Source: CAINVV01 sp031432175 (GTDB taxonomy: Bacteria; Bacteroidota; Bacteroidia; Bacteroidales; Prolixibacteraceae). Taken from it: DNA of 13,446 nucleotides. Under the pieces are notes generated by a model that saw only the letters and a program-made list of their open reading frames with translations, was not told the origin of the DNA and did no database searches. Position numbers and translations under genes: made by a program. Positions 1 to 5,691 of the stretch are shown here, piece by piece; positions within the stretch are counted from its first letter, which is position 1; each line of letters starts with the position of its first letter. Location: NCBI GenBank assembly GCA_964358545.1, contig CAYHQN010000118.1:1-13446 (forward strand), in the 5' to 3' direction.

Positions 1-106
1 ATTTACTTAAAATCTTAAGGACTTATGCATTACAAACATAGGGTCTCAGGGACCGCTAACTTTTTAAACTTCACAAACATTTCAAACATTAAACTTTTTC
101 CCGACA

Positions 107-144
107 AACAACCATCGCTGCCCCACCGGATGGCGATGGTTGTT
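107..144. terminator. Perfect 12-bp inverted repeat, possible terminator
   Basis: Arms at 107-118 and 133-144 (AACAACCATCGC and its exact reverse complement) enclose a 14-nt loop. The sequence after the right arm is only moderately T-rich (TTATTAAC), so this is either a terminator for a gene ending left of the window or a structured intergenic element. The surrounding 1-106 is AT-rich with loosely repeated CAAACAT units, and I see no gene in it. Confidence 0.45.
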
Positions 145-215
145 ATTAACAGTAGATAGTTCATAACTAATGGCTCGGCTTAGAGTACCTTAAACTTTTC
201 TTTTTTGATAATATT

Positions 216-223
216 TATCTTCG
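216..223 (+). promoter_or_regulatory. Possible Bacteroidota -7 element upstream of the first gene
   Basis: TATCTTCG matches TAnnTTTG at seven of eight positions and lies 37 bp before the start codon at 261. No convincing TTTG -33 element sits at the expected distance upstream, so the call is weak. Confidence 0.2.
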
Positions 224-260
224 CCACGACAGGTGGATATTTATCCATAAAACCGAAAAG

Positions 261-986
261 ATGCCCTATAGAAGATTACCTAATACAGACCAGGCAAGGT
301 TAAGAGCCATCAATACTGCAATTTTGATGGGCCAGAAAAAGGCGGTCGAGGAGCTTGCTTTCTCCACCGACACGCTTAATCGGCTTCGCACTTTCTTCCC
401 GGGTTTTGAAACCAACCTCATACACCATAAACTGGCCAGGGCCCAACAGGATAAGAACAGCCGATCTTACCTCGAAACAGCCAAAAAGGCAAGAATTTAC
501 CTTTCGCATTTTATTCAGATTCTGAATTTCTCCATCCAGCGCGGCGATATGAAAGCCGATGTCCGCAACTATTACGGGATGGTAGGGGATAAAAAATCAC
601 CATCCTTGATACTTGAATCCGAACTGCTCGAATGGGGGAAGAAAATGATCGAAGGGGAACATCAACGTTTACTGCATGGCGGAAACCCACTCTACAACCC
701 ATCTATCGCTGTCGTTAAAGTGAAATTTGATCAGTTTGTGGATGCCTACCATTTTCAAAAAACGCTTCAAAGCAACACCGTACGCTGGACACGGAAGGTA
801 GCAGGAATGCGTGCAGAGGCCGATGAGATCATCCTGGATATCTGGAACCAGGTGGAAGAGTTTTATGCTACTTATCCCGAAGATCTGAAAAGAGAGAAGG
901 CTGCGGAATATGGTGTAGTCTATGTTTTCCGGCCCATGGAAAAACAGCGGAACGAAGTGGTTATGCGCAGCAGAATGAATTATTAG
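261..986 (+). CDS. Conserved hypothetical protein, Bacteroidales type
   Basis: This is a 241-residue soluble, mostly charged protein with no signal peptide, membrane segment or catalytic motif that I recognise. The N-terminus (PNTDQARLRAINTA) and the C-terminal segment around residues 180-228, with an acidic helix followed by REKAAEYGVVYVFRP, resemble small hypothetical proteins that I associate with Bacteroidales genomes, but I cannot name a function. The likely secondary structure is largely helical. ATG 261 is the first start in a long open frame. Codon use looks like that of the next two genes, so it appears to be a resident gene. It stands alone, with possible hairpins on both sides, and is probably monocistronic. 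Confidence 0.75.
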   Translation: MPYRRLPNTDQARLRAINTAILMGQKKAVEELAFSTDTLNRLRTFFPGFETNLIHHKLARAQQDKNSRSYLETAKKARIYLSHFIQILNFSIQRGDMKADVRNYYGMVGDKKSPSLILESELLEWGKKMIEGEHQRLLHGGNPLYNPSIAVVKVKFDQFVDAYHFQKTLQSNTVRWTRKVAGMRAEADEIILDIWNQVEEFYATYPEDLKREKAAEYGVVYVFRPMEKQRNEVVMRSRMNY

Positions 987-1006
987 AACCTTGATTTCTT
1001 TATTAT

Positions 1007-1038
1007 ACTGCCGGTTTTCCAATTAGGATGCCGGCAGT
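1007..1038 (+). terminator. Hairpin 21 bp after the hypothetical gene, likely terminator
   Basis: ACTGCCGG (1007-1014) pairs perfectly with CCGGCAGT (1031-1038) across a 16-nt loop. The following CCTTGTTG is only weakly U-rich. A second inverted pair, CCGGATA (1058-1064) and TATCCGG (1096-1102), followed by CTTTTTG, lies further downstream in the same gap and could act with it. Confidence 0.5.
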
Positions 1039-1145
1039 CCTTGTTGTAGCCTGGCTTCCGGATAAAAAAATATAAACATTGATCTATCCTGCTAATATCC
1101 GGCTTTTTGACAAAGAATCGCAGTGGATACTTGTCACAATTTAAT

Positions 1146-1153
1146 TAGTTTTG
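1146..1153 (+). promoter_or_regulatory. Candidate Bacteroidota -7 promoter element
   Basis: TAGTTTTG is an exact match to TAnnTTTG. It lies 31 bp before the ATG at 1185, so a transcript would start near 1160. The only upstream TTG (1131-1133) is 12 bp away, closer than the usual spacing of about 19, so the -33 half is poor. Confidence 0.35.
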
Positions 1154-1184
1154 TCACCTTAATGTCCATATAACAGGGAAGGGA

Positions 1185-3125
1185 ATGATGAATTTGAAAG
1201 AGATGGTATCTAAACGGCAGAGTGCACTCCCGATGCTGGTGTGGAGATTGTCGGTCATTTACCTGCTTTTCTCACTTCAGCGTCTGCTGTTCTTCATTTT
1301 CAACAGCAGCTATTTCCCACAGATGTCCATGGCACATCTGTGCGAATTGATGCTTTCCGGACTGAAATTTGATCTTACGGCAGTTCTTTACATCAACAGC
1401 CTCTACATTCTCCTGATGCTTTTCCCGATCCGGTTGAAATACAATCTTCCATATAAAAAGTTCCTGAAAGTGCTGTTTTTTGTGACCAATGGCATAGCGC
1501 TGGCAGCCAATTTTATTGATGTGGTCTATTTCAGGTACGTCCTGAGAAGAAGCGATTTCAGTATTTTTACGGAGTTCAAAAACGAGTCGCACCTTTGGAA
1601 AATAGGACTGGTTGGACTGGTTCAATTTTGGTACCTGGTAGTGATCCTGGTTGGATTACTTTTGTTGATCAAATTTGTTTATGGTGACCACGAAAGCAGC
1701 AACAAGAATCGTTCTAATGCACTGTTTTACCCTGTTTCGGTTGTTACCCTGGTTCTGTTCGCCGGATTAACGGTGGCAGGAATGAGGGGCGGATTTACAG
1801 GAACGACACGGCCAATCACTATCAGCAATGCCATCGAAAGGGTTCAGAAACCAATCGAATCGGCCATTGTGCTCAATACGCCTTTCTCCATCATCCGGAC
1901 CATCAATGCCAAGACGTTTGAAGAATTGAAGTTTTTTGATGAGAAGGAGGCGGAGAGAATTTATTCACCCATTCACAGTGGTTATCCAACCGGAAGTTTC
2001 AAGCCAATGAATGTTGTTGTGCTGATTCTCGAAAGCTTTACAAAAGAGGTCGTTGGTTCCTTGAACAAGGATTTGGAAAATGGTCATTACAAGGGATATA
2101 CCCCTTTCCTTGACTCACTGATCCACGTTAGTTATACCTGGAAATATTCGTTTGCCAATGGGGTCAAATCCATTGATGCCATTCCATCTGTCATCGCCGG
2201 GGTACCATCGCTGGTCCAGCCTTTCGTGCTTTCGCGCTACTCGCTGAACGAGATGGAGGGGCTGGCTGCCACCTTGAAAAAGAAGGGATACGATGCCGGA
2301 TTTTTCCATGGCGCCCCAAACGGTTCGATGGGATTTGATGCCATTACACACATGCTCTCCATCAAAAGATATTTTGGACAGAATGAGTATGGTCGCAAAG
2401 AGGACTCCGATGGGTTTTGGGGTATCCCGGATGAGCTTTTTCTAAACTATTGTGCCAAGAATTTTGGTCAGTTGAAAGAACCGTTTTTTGCATCCGTCTT
2501 TACGCTCTCCTCACATCATCCCTATATTTTGTCCAAGAAGTATGAAAATAGCTTTAAGGGAGGCCCCAATCCGCTCTACAAATGTATCGAATACAGCGAT
2601 TTCTCTTTGAGGGAATTTTTCAGGGAGGCCTCCAGGCAACCCTGGTACAAAAACACGCTATTTGTGCTCACTGCCGATCATTCCTTGCCTTCCAACGACC
2701 ACAAGGAATACATCACCTCCACCGGTCTCTTTTCCATCCCTGTTATCTTCTATCAGCCGAACAGCAACCTGGTTGGGATGGACTCAACCCTCATGCAGCA
2801 AATCGATATCTTTCCAACTGTAATGGGCTACCTGAAATATGATGCTCCCTTTTTCGCTTTCGGAAGCGATCGGTTCTCACCGACTGAACACCCTTTTACA
2901 ATCAATTATGTGAATGGTTGTTACCAGTTTATGGAGGGCGACTATCTCATTCAATCGGATGGGAAAAACTTATTGGCAGCTTTCCGTTTCAAGACGGACC
3001 CACAATACCAGCACGATCTGGCAGCCACCGGAGATACCCTGGTAAACGCGCATTTCCAGCGGTTCAAAGCTTTCCTGCAACAATACAACAACAGGATGAT
3101 AGAGAACCGGCTGACGATTAAATAA
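1185..3125 (+). CDS. LTA-synthase-like sulfatase-fold membrane protein
   Basis: A 646-residue inner-membrane protein of the alkaline-phosphatase/sulfatase superfamily, lipoteichoic acid synthase-like branch. About five hydrophobic segments occupy residues 15-200 (roughly 17-40, 62-80, 88-112, 139-165, 181-200). The extracytoplasmic catalytic domain follows from about residue 275. Visible landmarks are the metal-site glutamate in LILESF (E283), the nucleophile region ANGVKSIDAIPS where serine S329 takes the place of the LtaS threonine, HHPY (H444/H445) and the metal-binding TADHS (D498, H499). Members of this family move phosphoglycerol or phosphoethanolamine-type groups onto envelope glycans or lipids; the substrate here is unknown, and classical teichoic acid is not expected in a Gram-negative. 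An ATGATG doublet begins the frame. The length is normal for the family. It may be functionally linked to the phosphatase lipoprotein downstream, but a 170-195 bp gap separates them. Confidence 0.85.
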   Translation: MMNLKEMVSKRQSALPMLVWRLSVIYLLFSLQRLLFFIFNSSYFPQMSMAHLCELMLSGLKFDLTAVLYINSLYILLMLFPIRLKYNLPYKKFLKVLFFVTNGIALAANFIDVVYFRYVLRRSDFSIFTEFKNESHLWKIGLVGLVQFWYLVVILVGLLLLIKFVYGDHESSNKNRSNALFYPVSVVTLVLFAGLTVAGMRGGFTGTTRPITISNAIERVQKPIESAIVLNTPFSIIRTINAKTFEELKFFDEKEAERIYSPIHSGYPTGSFKPMNVVVLILESFTKEVVGSLNKDLENGHYKGYTPFLDSLIHVSYTWKYSFANGVKSIDAIPSVIAGVPSLVQPFVLSRYSLNEMEGLAATLKKKGYDAGFFHGAPNGSMGFDAITHMLSIKRYFGQNEYGRKEDSDGFWGIPDELFLNYCAKNFGQLKEPFFASVFTLSSHHPYILSKKYENSFKGGPNPLYKCIEYSDFSLREFFREASRQPWYKNTLFVLTADHSLPSNDHKEYITSTGLFSIPVIFYQPNSNLVGMDSTLMQQIDIFPTVMGYLKYDAPFFAFGSDRFSPTEHPFTINYVNGCYQFMEGDYLIQSDGKNLLAAFRFKTDPQYQHDLAATGDTLVNAHFQRFKAFLQQYNNRMIENRLTIK

Positions 3126-3130
3126 TTAGT

Positions 3131-3188
3131 TAATGTGCTGATGTGCTAATGAGAAAATGAGAGGATGGGAAGATGAGAAAATGAGATC
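3131..3188. repeat. Degenerate 8-bp-period tandem repeat
   Basis: About seven consecutive octamers of the form nnATGnGn are seen: TAATGTGC, TGATGTGC, TAATGAGA, AAATGAGA, GGATGGGA, AGATGAGA, AAATGAGA. The tract begins just after the stop of the LTA-synthase-like gene. Similar ATG-rich 8-bp tracts are common between genes in some Bacteroidales (recalled, not checked). No coding role is seen. Confidence 0.75.
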
Positions 3189-3319
3189 GGACTCCTTTCG
3201 GTCCTGCAGGTCCAGATTGTCCAGCCGGTCGTAAATAAACTTGAAACATTTTCCTGGTTGCCGAGGTAAAAGTTAAATACATTAACAATCTGTGAATGAG
3301 CTTAAGATTTGAGACATCT

Positions 3320-4246
3320 ATGATTCGAAAATTTGGATTTGGCATGATGCTTCTGGCACTTCTTGTGTCAGGCTGCCGGCCTGGTCCGGTTGTGGAGACG
3401 CCTCCCGTCAGCGGGTTCAATTTTTTTGTGGTTTCAGACATGGGCTCCACAGGTCCCTACCGGGAAGATTCGGTTGCCCATACGGTGAACAGGATGTCTA
3501 AGATCCTTCACCCCAAATTTGTCATCAACCAGGGCGATTTTTTCCACGACCAGGGGGTGAAAGATGTTCACGATCCGCTGTGGGGCGCACAGTTTGAAAG
3601 GATGTTTATTGCCCCTGAACTGAATGTGAAATGGTATTCCATCATCGGCAACCACGAGTACATCGGCAATCCCCAGGCGCTGGTCGACTATTCCAAAGTC
3701 AGCCAAAGATGGACCATGCCTGCCCGTAATTATACTTTTGTCCAGCAGGTTGACAGCGCGACCACCATCCGCTTTGTCATGATCGATACCTCTCCTTTCC
3801 TTTACTTCTACCACAGTGACCCGAAATACCATGAAGTGAATTCACAGGATCCTGGCAAAACAGTGGCCTTTGCCGACAGTGTACTGGCACAGTCGCACGA
3901 GACCTGGAAGGTGGTTATAGGTCATCACCCCATCTATACCTCCGATTTTAACCACGGAAATACCTACGAGCTCATCGGGGAGATAGTCCCTTTGCTTAGG
4001 AAATATCATGTGGATTTTTACCTCAATGGCCATGTGCACAAATTTGAGCACCTCAACCGGGCCGGGATCGACTACATGATCACCTCCACCGGCGTGAAAC
4101 CACGTTGGTCAAACCCTTGGTTCTTCACCCGCTATGTTAAAAAATCATTGGGATTTACCGTCTGCCATGTCGATTCAAAGGAGTTCTCCTTCTTCTTTAT
4201 CAATGAGAAGGGAGAGACGCTTTACTCCTACCGGAGAAAGAAATGA
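3320..4246 (+). CDS. Metallophosphoesterase lipoprotein, purple-acid-phosphatase-like
   Basis: A 308-residue calcineurin-like phosphoesterase. The start at 3320 is preferred over the ATG at 3296 because it gives a clean lipoprotein signal: positive MIRK, a hydrophobic core, and a lipobox LVSGC with C19 as the lipidated cysteine. Metal-binding motifs appear in order: SDMGSTG (D40), NQGDFF (D73), GNHEY (N111, H112), GHHPIY (H202, H203) and NGHVHKFEH (H238, H240). The first motif is D-x-G rather than D-x-H, and the spacing resembles small tartrate-resistant acid phosphatases, so an extracytoplasmic phosphomonoesterase is likely. The substrate cannot be read from the sequence. It follows the LTA-synthase-like gene on the same strand and is bracketed by 8-bp repeat tracts. 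Its stop codon is part of the second tract. Confidence 0.85.
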   Translation: MIRKFGFGMMLLALLVSGCRPGPVVETPPVSGFNFFVVSDMGSTGPYREDSVAHTVNRMSKILHPKFVINQGDFFHDQGVKDVHDPLWGAQFERMFIAPELNVKWYSIIGNHEYIGNPQALVDYSKVSQRWTMPARNYTFVQQVDSATTIRFVMIDTSPFLYFYHSDPKYHEVNSQDPGKTVAFADSVLAQSHETWKVVIGHHPIYTSDFNHGNTYELIGEIVPLLRKYHVDFYLNGHVHKFEHLNRAGIDYMITSTGVKPRWSNPWFFTRYVKKSLGFTVCHVDSKEFSFFFINEKGETLYSYRRKK

Positions 4247-4296
4247 CGGATGTGACTGAATGACTGAATGACGGATGTGATGGAACTGACGGATTG
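4244..4296. repeat. Second short-period degenerate tandem tract
   Basis: Repeated TGACTGAA / TGACGGAT units start at the stop codon of the phosphatase gene. TGACGGATGTGA occurs twice (4244-4255 and 4269-4280) around CTGAATGACTGAA. The period is again near 8 bp, but the unit differs from the tract at 3131-3188. Confidence 0.7.
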
Positions 4297-4497
4297 GATT
4301 GTTGGACAGGGAGACTTAGGTTCTGTTTTTTTAAACAATTGTTGAAAAGCCTCAATATTGTTGAAAGTGTTGAAGTAGTGAGGTCACCGGATAGCCGGAC
4401 CCGAAAAAGTATTGAATCAGGACTTAAAGATGTGAATGACATTATTTCAGGTAAGAAGAAGGGCAAAACCCTCAAACAGCTCCTGAATGAAGGTTGA
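4294..4497 (+). pseudogene. Antitoxin-like remnant with no clear start codon
   Basis: The frame encodes a small, highly charged protein ending in SGKKKGKTLKQLLNEG, preceded by SIESGLKDVNDII. This fits the C-terminal neutralising region of small antitoxins that pair with RelE/ParE toxins in Bacteroidota. There is no in-frame ATG; the best initiators are TTG 4294 or the TTG pair near 4339. An ATG at 4280 lies in another frame that reaches this one near a run of seven T (4326-4332), so a slip there may have broken the N-terminus. The last 11 bp overlap the toxin remnant, the coupling usual for toxin-antitoxin pairs. It may still be translated, but its partner is destroyed. The family assignment rests on general resemblance only. 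Confidence 0.45.
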
Positions 4498-4620
4498 AAT
4501 TATTACCACCCCAACGTTTGACCGGGAGTTTAAGCGTTTTTGATTACCCTTTTTGATAAAAGTGAAAAGGAAAATATTTCCGATACAGAAATCAAACAAA
4601 TAAATCACAGGACGACGTAG
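4487..4620 (+). pseudogene. RelE/ParE-type toxin, internally deleted
   Basis: ATG 4487 begins MKVEIITTPTFDREFKRF, the typical N-terminal strand and helix of a Bacteroidota RelE/ParE-family toxin, then stops at TGA 4541-4543. Immediately after, in a different frame (4543-4617), comes ITLFDKSEKENISDTEIKQI, which matches how the C-terminal strand and helix of the same family end, followed by TAG 4618-4620. The central portion, roughly 50-70 residues with the catalytic basic residues, is missing. The gene is therefore an internal-deletion relic and cannot make an active RNase. It overlaps the antitoxin remnant by 11 bp, as intact pairs do. The toxin family is recalled from sequence pattern, not from a search. 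Confidence 0.65.
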
Positions 4621-4650
4621 ATGACGGTAAGACTGGTTAGGGGTTGCCAT

Positions 4651-4881
4651 CTATGCCGACCGTTTAATATTAATCACCTCAATTTCAGCCCCTTTTTTAT
4701 AAGCTTCGTTGGCTTTTTGCAGCACTTCTTTTGTGGTTTTCTGGTCAAGGTAATATTCACCACAATTATTGCAGATTCCGGCGTCAACACCTTTGATGAC
4801 AACAATCGATCCCCCTCGTTCGAGCGTTACGGTTGTTTTGCCTTTTGCTGTTTCCCCATTTTTACAAATCACGCATTTCAT
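4651..4881 (-). CDS. YgiT/MqsA-type zinc-finger antitoxin
   Basis: A 76-residue protein with two CxxC knuckles, CVIC (C3, C6) and CNNC (C37, C40), which would bind one zinc. Between them is the TTVTLERGGSIVVIKGV strand region, and after them YYLDQKTTKEVLQKA and a C-terminal strand. This is the MqsA N-terminal-like fold found in short antitoxins of DUF4258 toxins; the DNA-binding HTH domain of E. coli MqsA is absent, as expected for this length. The start at 4881 is chosen because the zinc knuckle follows at once; an upstream in-frame ATG at 4968 would overlap the toxin gene deeply. The gene starts 1 bp after the toxin stop codon, so the two are cotranscribed with toxin first and antitoxin second. 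It probably neutralises the upstream product by direct binding. Confidence 0.85.
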   Translation of the reverse strand: MKCVICKNGETAKGKTTVTLERGGSIVVIKGVDAGICNNCGEYYLDQKTTKEVLQKANEAYKKGAEIEVINIKRSA

Positions 4882-4882
4882 A

Positions 4883-5161
4883 TCATTTCTTTTTAATAGT
4901 GTATTCGCTGTTCCATAATGTTTTATCGGGCTGGTATGCTGTGATAACAACATTTTCTCCGGCCTCATTTACTGCACACACGACATGTAACGGGGTCTTT
5001 CCCGTATAACCTAAAATCAGACGGCTTGGATAAGGTATGTCATCCGGATATTCTTTAATGACAACGCCCGTATTCAAAACATGTACGATATCCAAATCAG
5101 ATATTCCCCTTTTAAACATTTGGGTAACCACATGTGCCGAGTAAATTATTTTTCCTTTCAT
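4883..5161 (-). CDS. DUF4258 protein, putative toxin of a TA pair
   Basis: A 92-residue protein with the DUF4258 pattern: YSAHVVTQMFKRGISDLDI near the N-terminus (H10, the RGIS turn), EYPDDIPYPSRLILGY in the middle, then PLHVVCAV and VVITAYQPD strands. The family is small, has a RelE/BrnT-like or barstar-like size, and is regularly coded directly before a YgiT/MqsA zinc-finger gene, as here; toxin activity (probably an RNase) is inferred from that pairing and not shown by a catalytic signature. It lies on the minus strand, facing the broken TA pair, and its promoter must lie in 5162-5277, next to the degenerate CRISPR repeats. No truncation is seen. Confidence 0.8.
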   Translation of the reverse strand: MKGKIIYSAHVVTQMFKRGISDLDIVHVLNTGVVIKEYPDDIPYPSRLILGYTGKTPLHVVCAVNEAGENVVITAYQPDKTLWNSEYTIKKK

Positions 5162-5277
5162 TCAAAAATCAAATTCAAAACAAATTAACTCATTTTTCTT
5201 TAAATCTGCTTGAATTAAGGTTTTTAAGTTGATTTCATATTTGAAGAAATGTAAACCCAATTTAAAATTGCCGCATC
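5162..5277. other. AT-rich intergenic segment upstream of the DUF4258 gene
   Basis: This 116-bp segment has no open frame of note. It should carry the minus-strand promoter of the toxin-antitoxin operon, yet I find no exact TAnnTTTG; the nearest is a TTAATTTG-like stretch about 20-25 bp before the start. The sequence at 5204-5216 (ATCTGCTTGAATT) weakly recalls the CRISPR repeat start but is too short to call. Confidence 0.4.
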
Positions 5278-5401
5278 GTTGTGATTTGCTTTCAAATTGT
5301 ATCTTTGACTTACTGATAAACACATCCTTTGATTCGTTGGGTAAGGCACAGAAGGTTGTGATTTGCTTTCAACACAACAGCTAAGGCCCGAAAATCGTAC
5401 C
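5278..5401 (+). CRISPR. Remnant CRISPR unit: repeat, 30-bp spacer, degenerate repeat
   Basis: GTTGTGATTTGCTTTCAA occurs at 5278 and again at 5355, exactly 77 bp apart. This equals a 47-bp repeat (5278-5324) plus a 30-bp spacer (5325-5354). The first copy continues with ATTGTATCTTTGAC and an A-rich end, like the 46-48 bp repeats of Bacteroidota type II-C arrays as I recall them. The second copy matches only in its first 18 nt, as expected for a decayed terminal repeat, which puts the leader side on the left. No cas9 is visible, and the neighbouring cas genes are type I-B, whose repeats are usually about 30 bp. The array is probably orphaned or a relic. Confidence 0.6.
5300..5307 (+). promoter_or_regulatory. 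Promoter-like -7 element inside the CRISPR repeat
   Basis: The first repeat contains TATCTTTG, an exact TAnnTTTG match, preceded by TTG at 5279-5281 with an 18-bp gap, close to the Bacteroidota spacing. Transcription would begin near 5314 and read into the spacer. In-repeat promoters are known from type II-C arrays of Neisseria and Campylobacter; their use here is inference. Confidence 0.4.
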
Positions 5402-5691
5402 AGAAATAATATTGGATCGTTTTTCCATATTTTATTGTATTTTTAAATGAAATTAGTTCTGTCTAATTTGAACCTACTTTGGCAGATTTCATAAAACCTT
5501 TGTTATACCTGCTATTATGTATCCCTATTGGTTTTGGGGAAAATGTATTCATTAAAACTTAGTCTATACTTCTTTACTTATTCGTCTCATTCTGATAAAC
5601 TTATGAATGATAAAACATAACCTGGAAGTTAAGTTCGGCAATCGATGTAAGTGATCAAAAGAAATAGCCCTTTCCCAAAATATTGCTTAAT
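5402..5691. other. AT-rich gap with a 20-bp dyad, upstream of the WYL gene
   Basis: No gene is seen in these 290 bp. The segment contains a perfect dyad, AAATTAG (5450-5456) and CTAATTT (5463-5469), around a 6-nt centre, which has the size of a regulator operator. It must also contain the promoter for the WYL regulator, and possibly for the whole cas block, but no strong TAnnTTTG with a paired TTTG stands out. Confidence 0.4.
5450..5469. promoter_or_regulatory. Perfect 7-6-7 dyad, candidate operator
   Basis: AAATTAG-TTCTGT-CTAATTT lies about 220 bp upstream of the WYL regulator start. It could be an autoregulatory site for that protein, but it could also be chance in AT-rich DNA. No second copy was found before cas8b. 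Confidence 0.3.

Noticed and set aside
669..1022. Minus-strand frame over the first gene and its terminator
   Set aside because: It runs through the hairpin and opposite a better plus-strand frame, with no recognisable protein features.
3296..3319. Upstream ATG for the phosphatase gene
   Set aside because: It would put eight extra residues before a lipoprotein signal peptide that begins cleanly at 3320.
4651..4968. Longer antitoxin frame starting at 4968
   Set aside because: It would overlap the toxin gene by about 86 bp and add residues before the zinc knuckle; the ATG at 4881 gives the usual family start.
5201..5225. Possible third, upstream degenerate CRISPR repeat (ATCTGCTTGAATT)
   Set aside because: The offset is 80 bp and not 77, and the match is short and interrupted in AT-rich DNA.
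5278..5401. tracrRNA anti-repeat on the minus strand
   Set aside because: The reverse complement gives the anti-repeat-like TTGAAAGCAAATCACAAC, but no following nexus hairpin or U-tract terminator is seen after either copy.
5618..5652. Segment reading AACCTGGAAGTTAAG followed by TCGGCAATCGATG, reminiscent of the middle of 5S rRNA
   Set aside because: Only about 35 nt are similar, and the closing helix and other conserved loops of 5S rRNA are absent; probably chance or an unprovable fragment.
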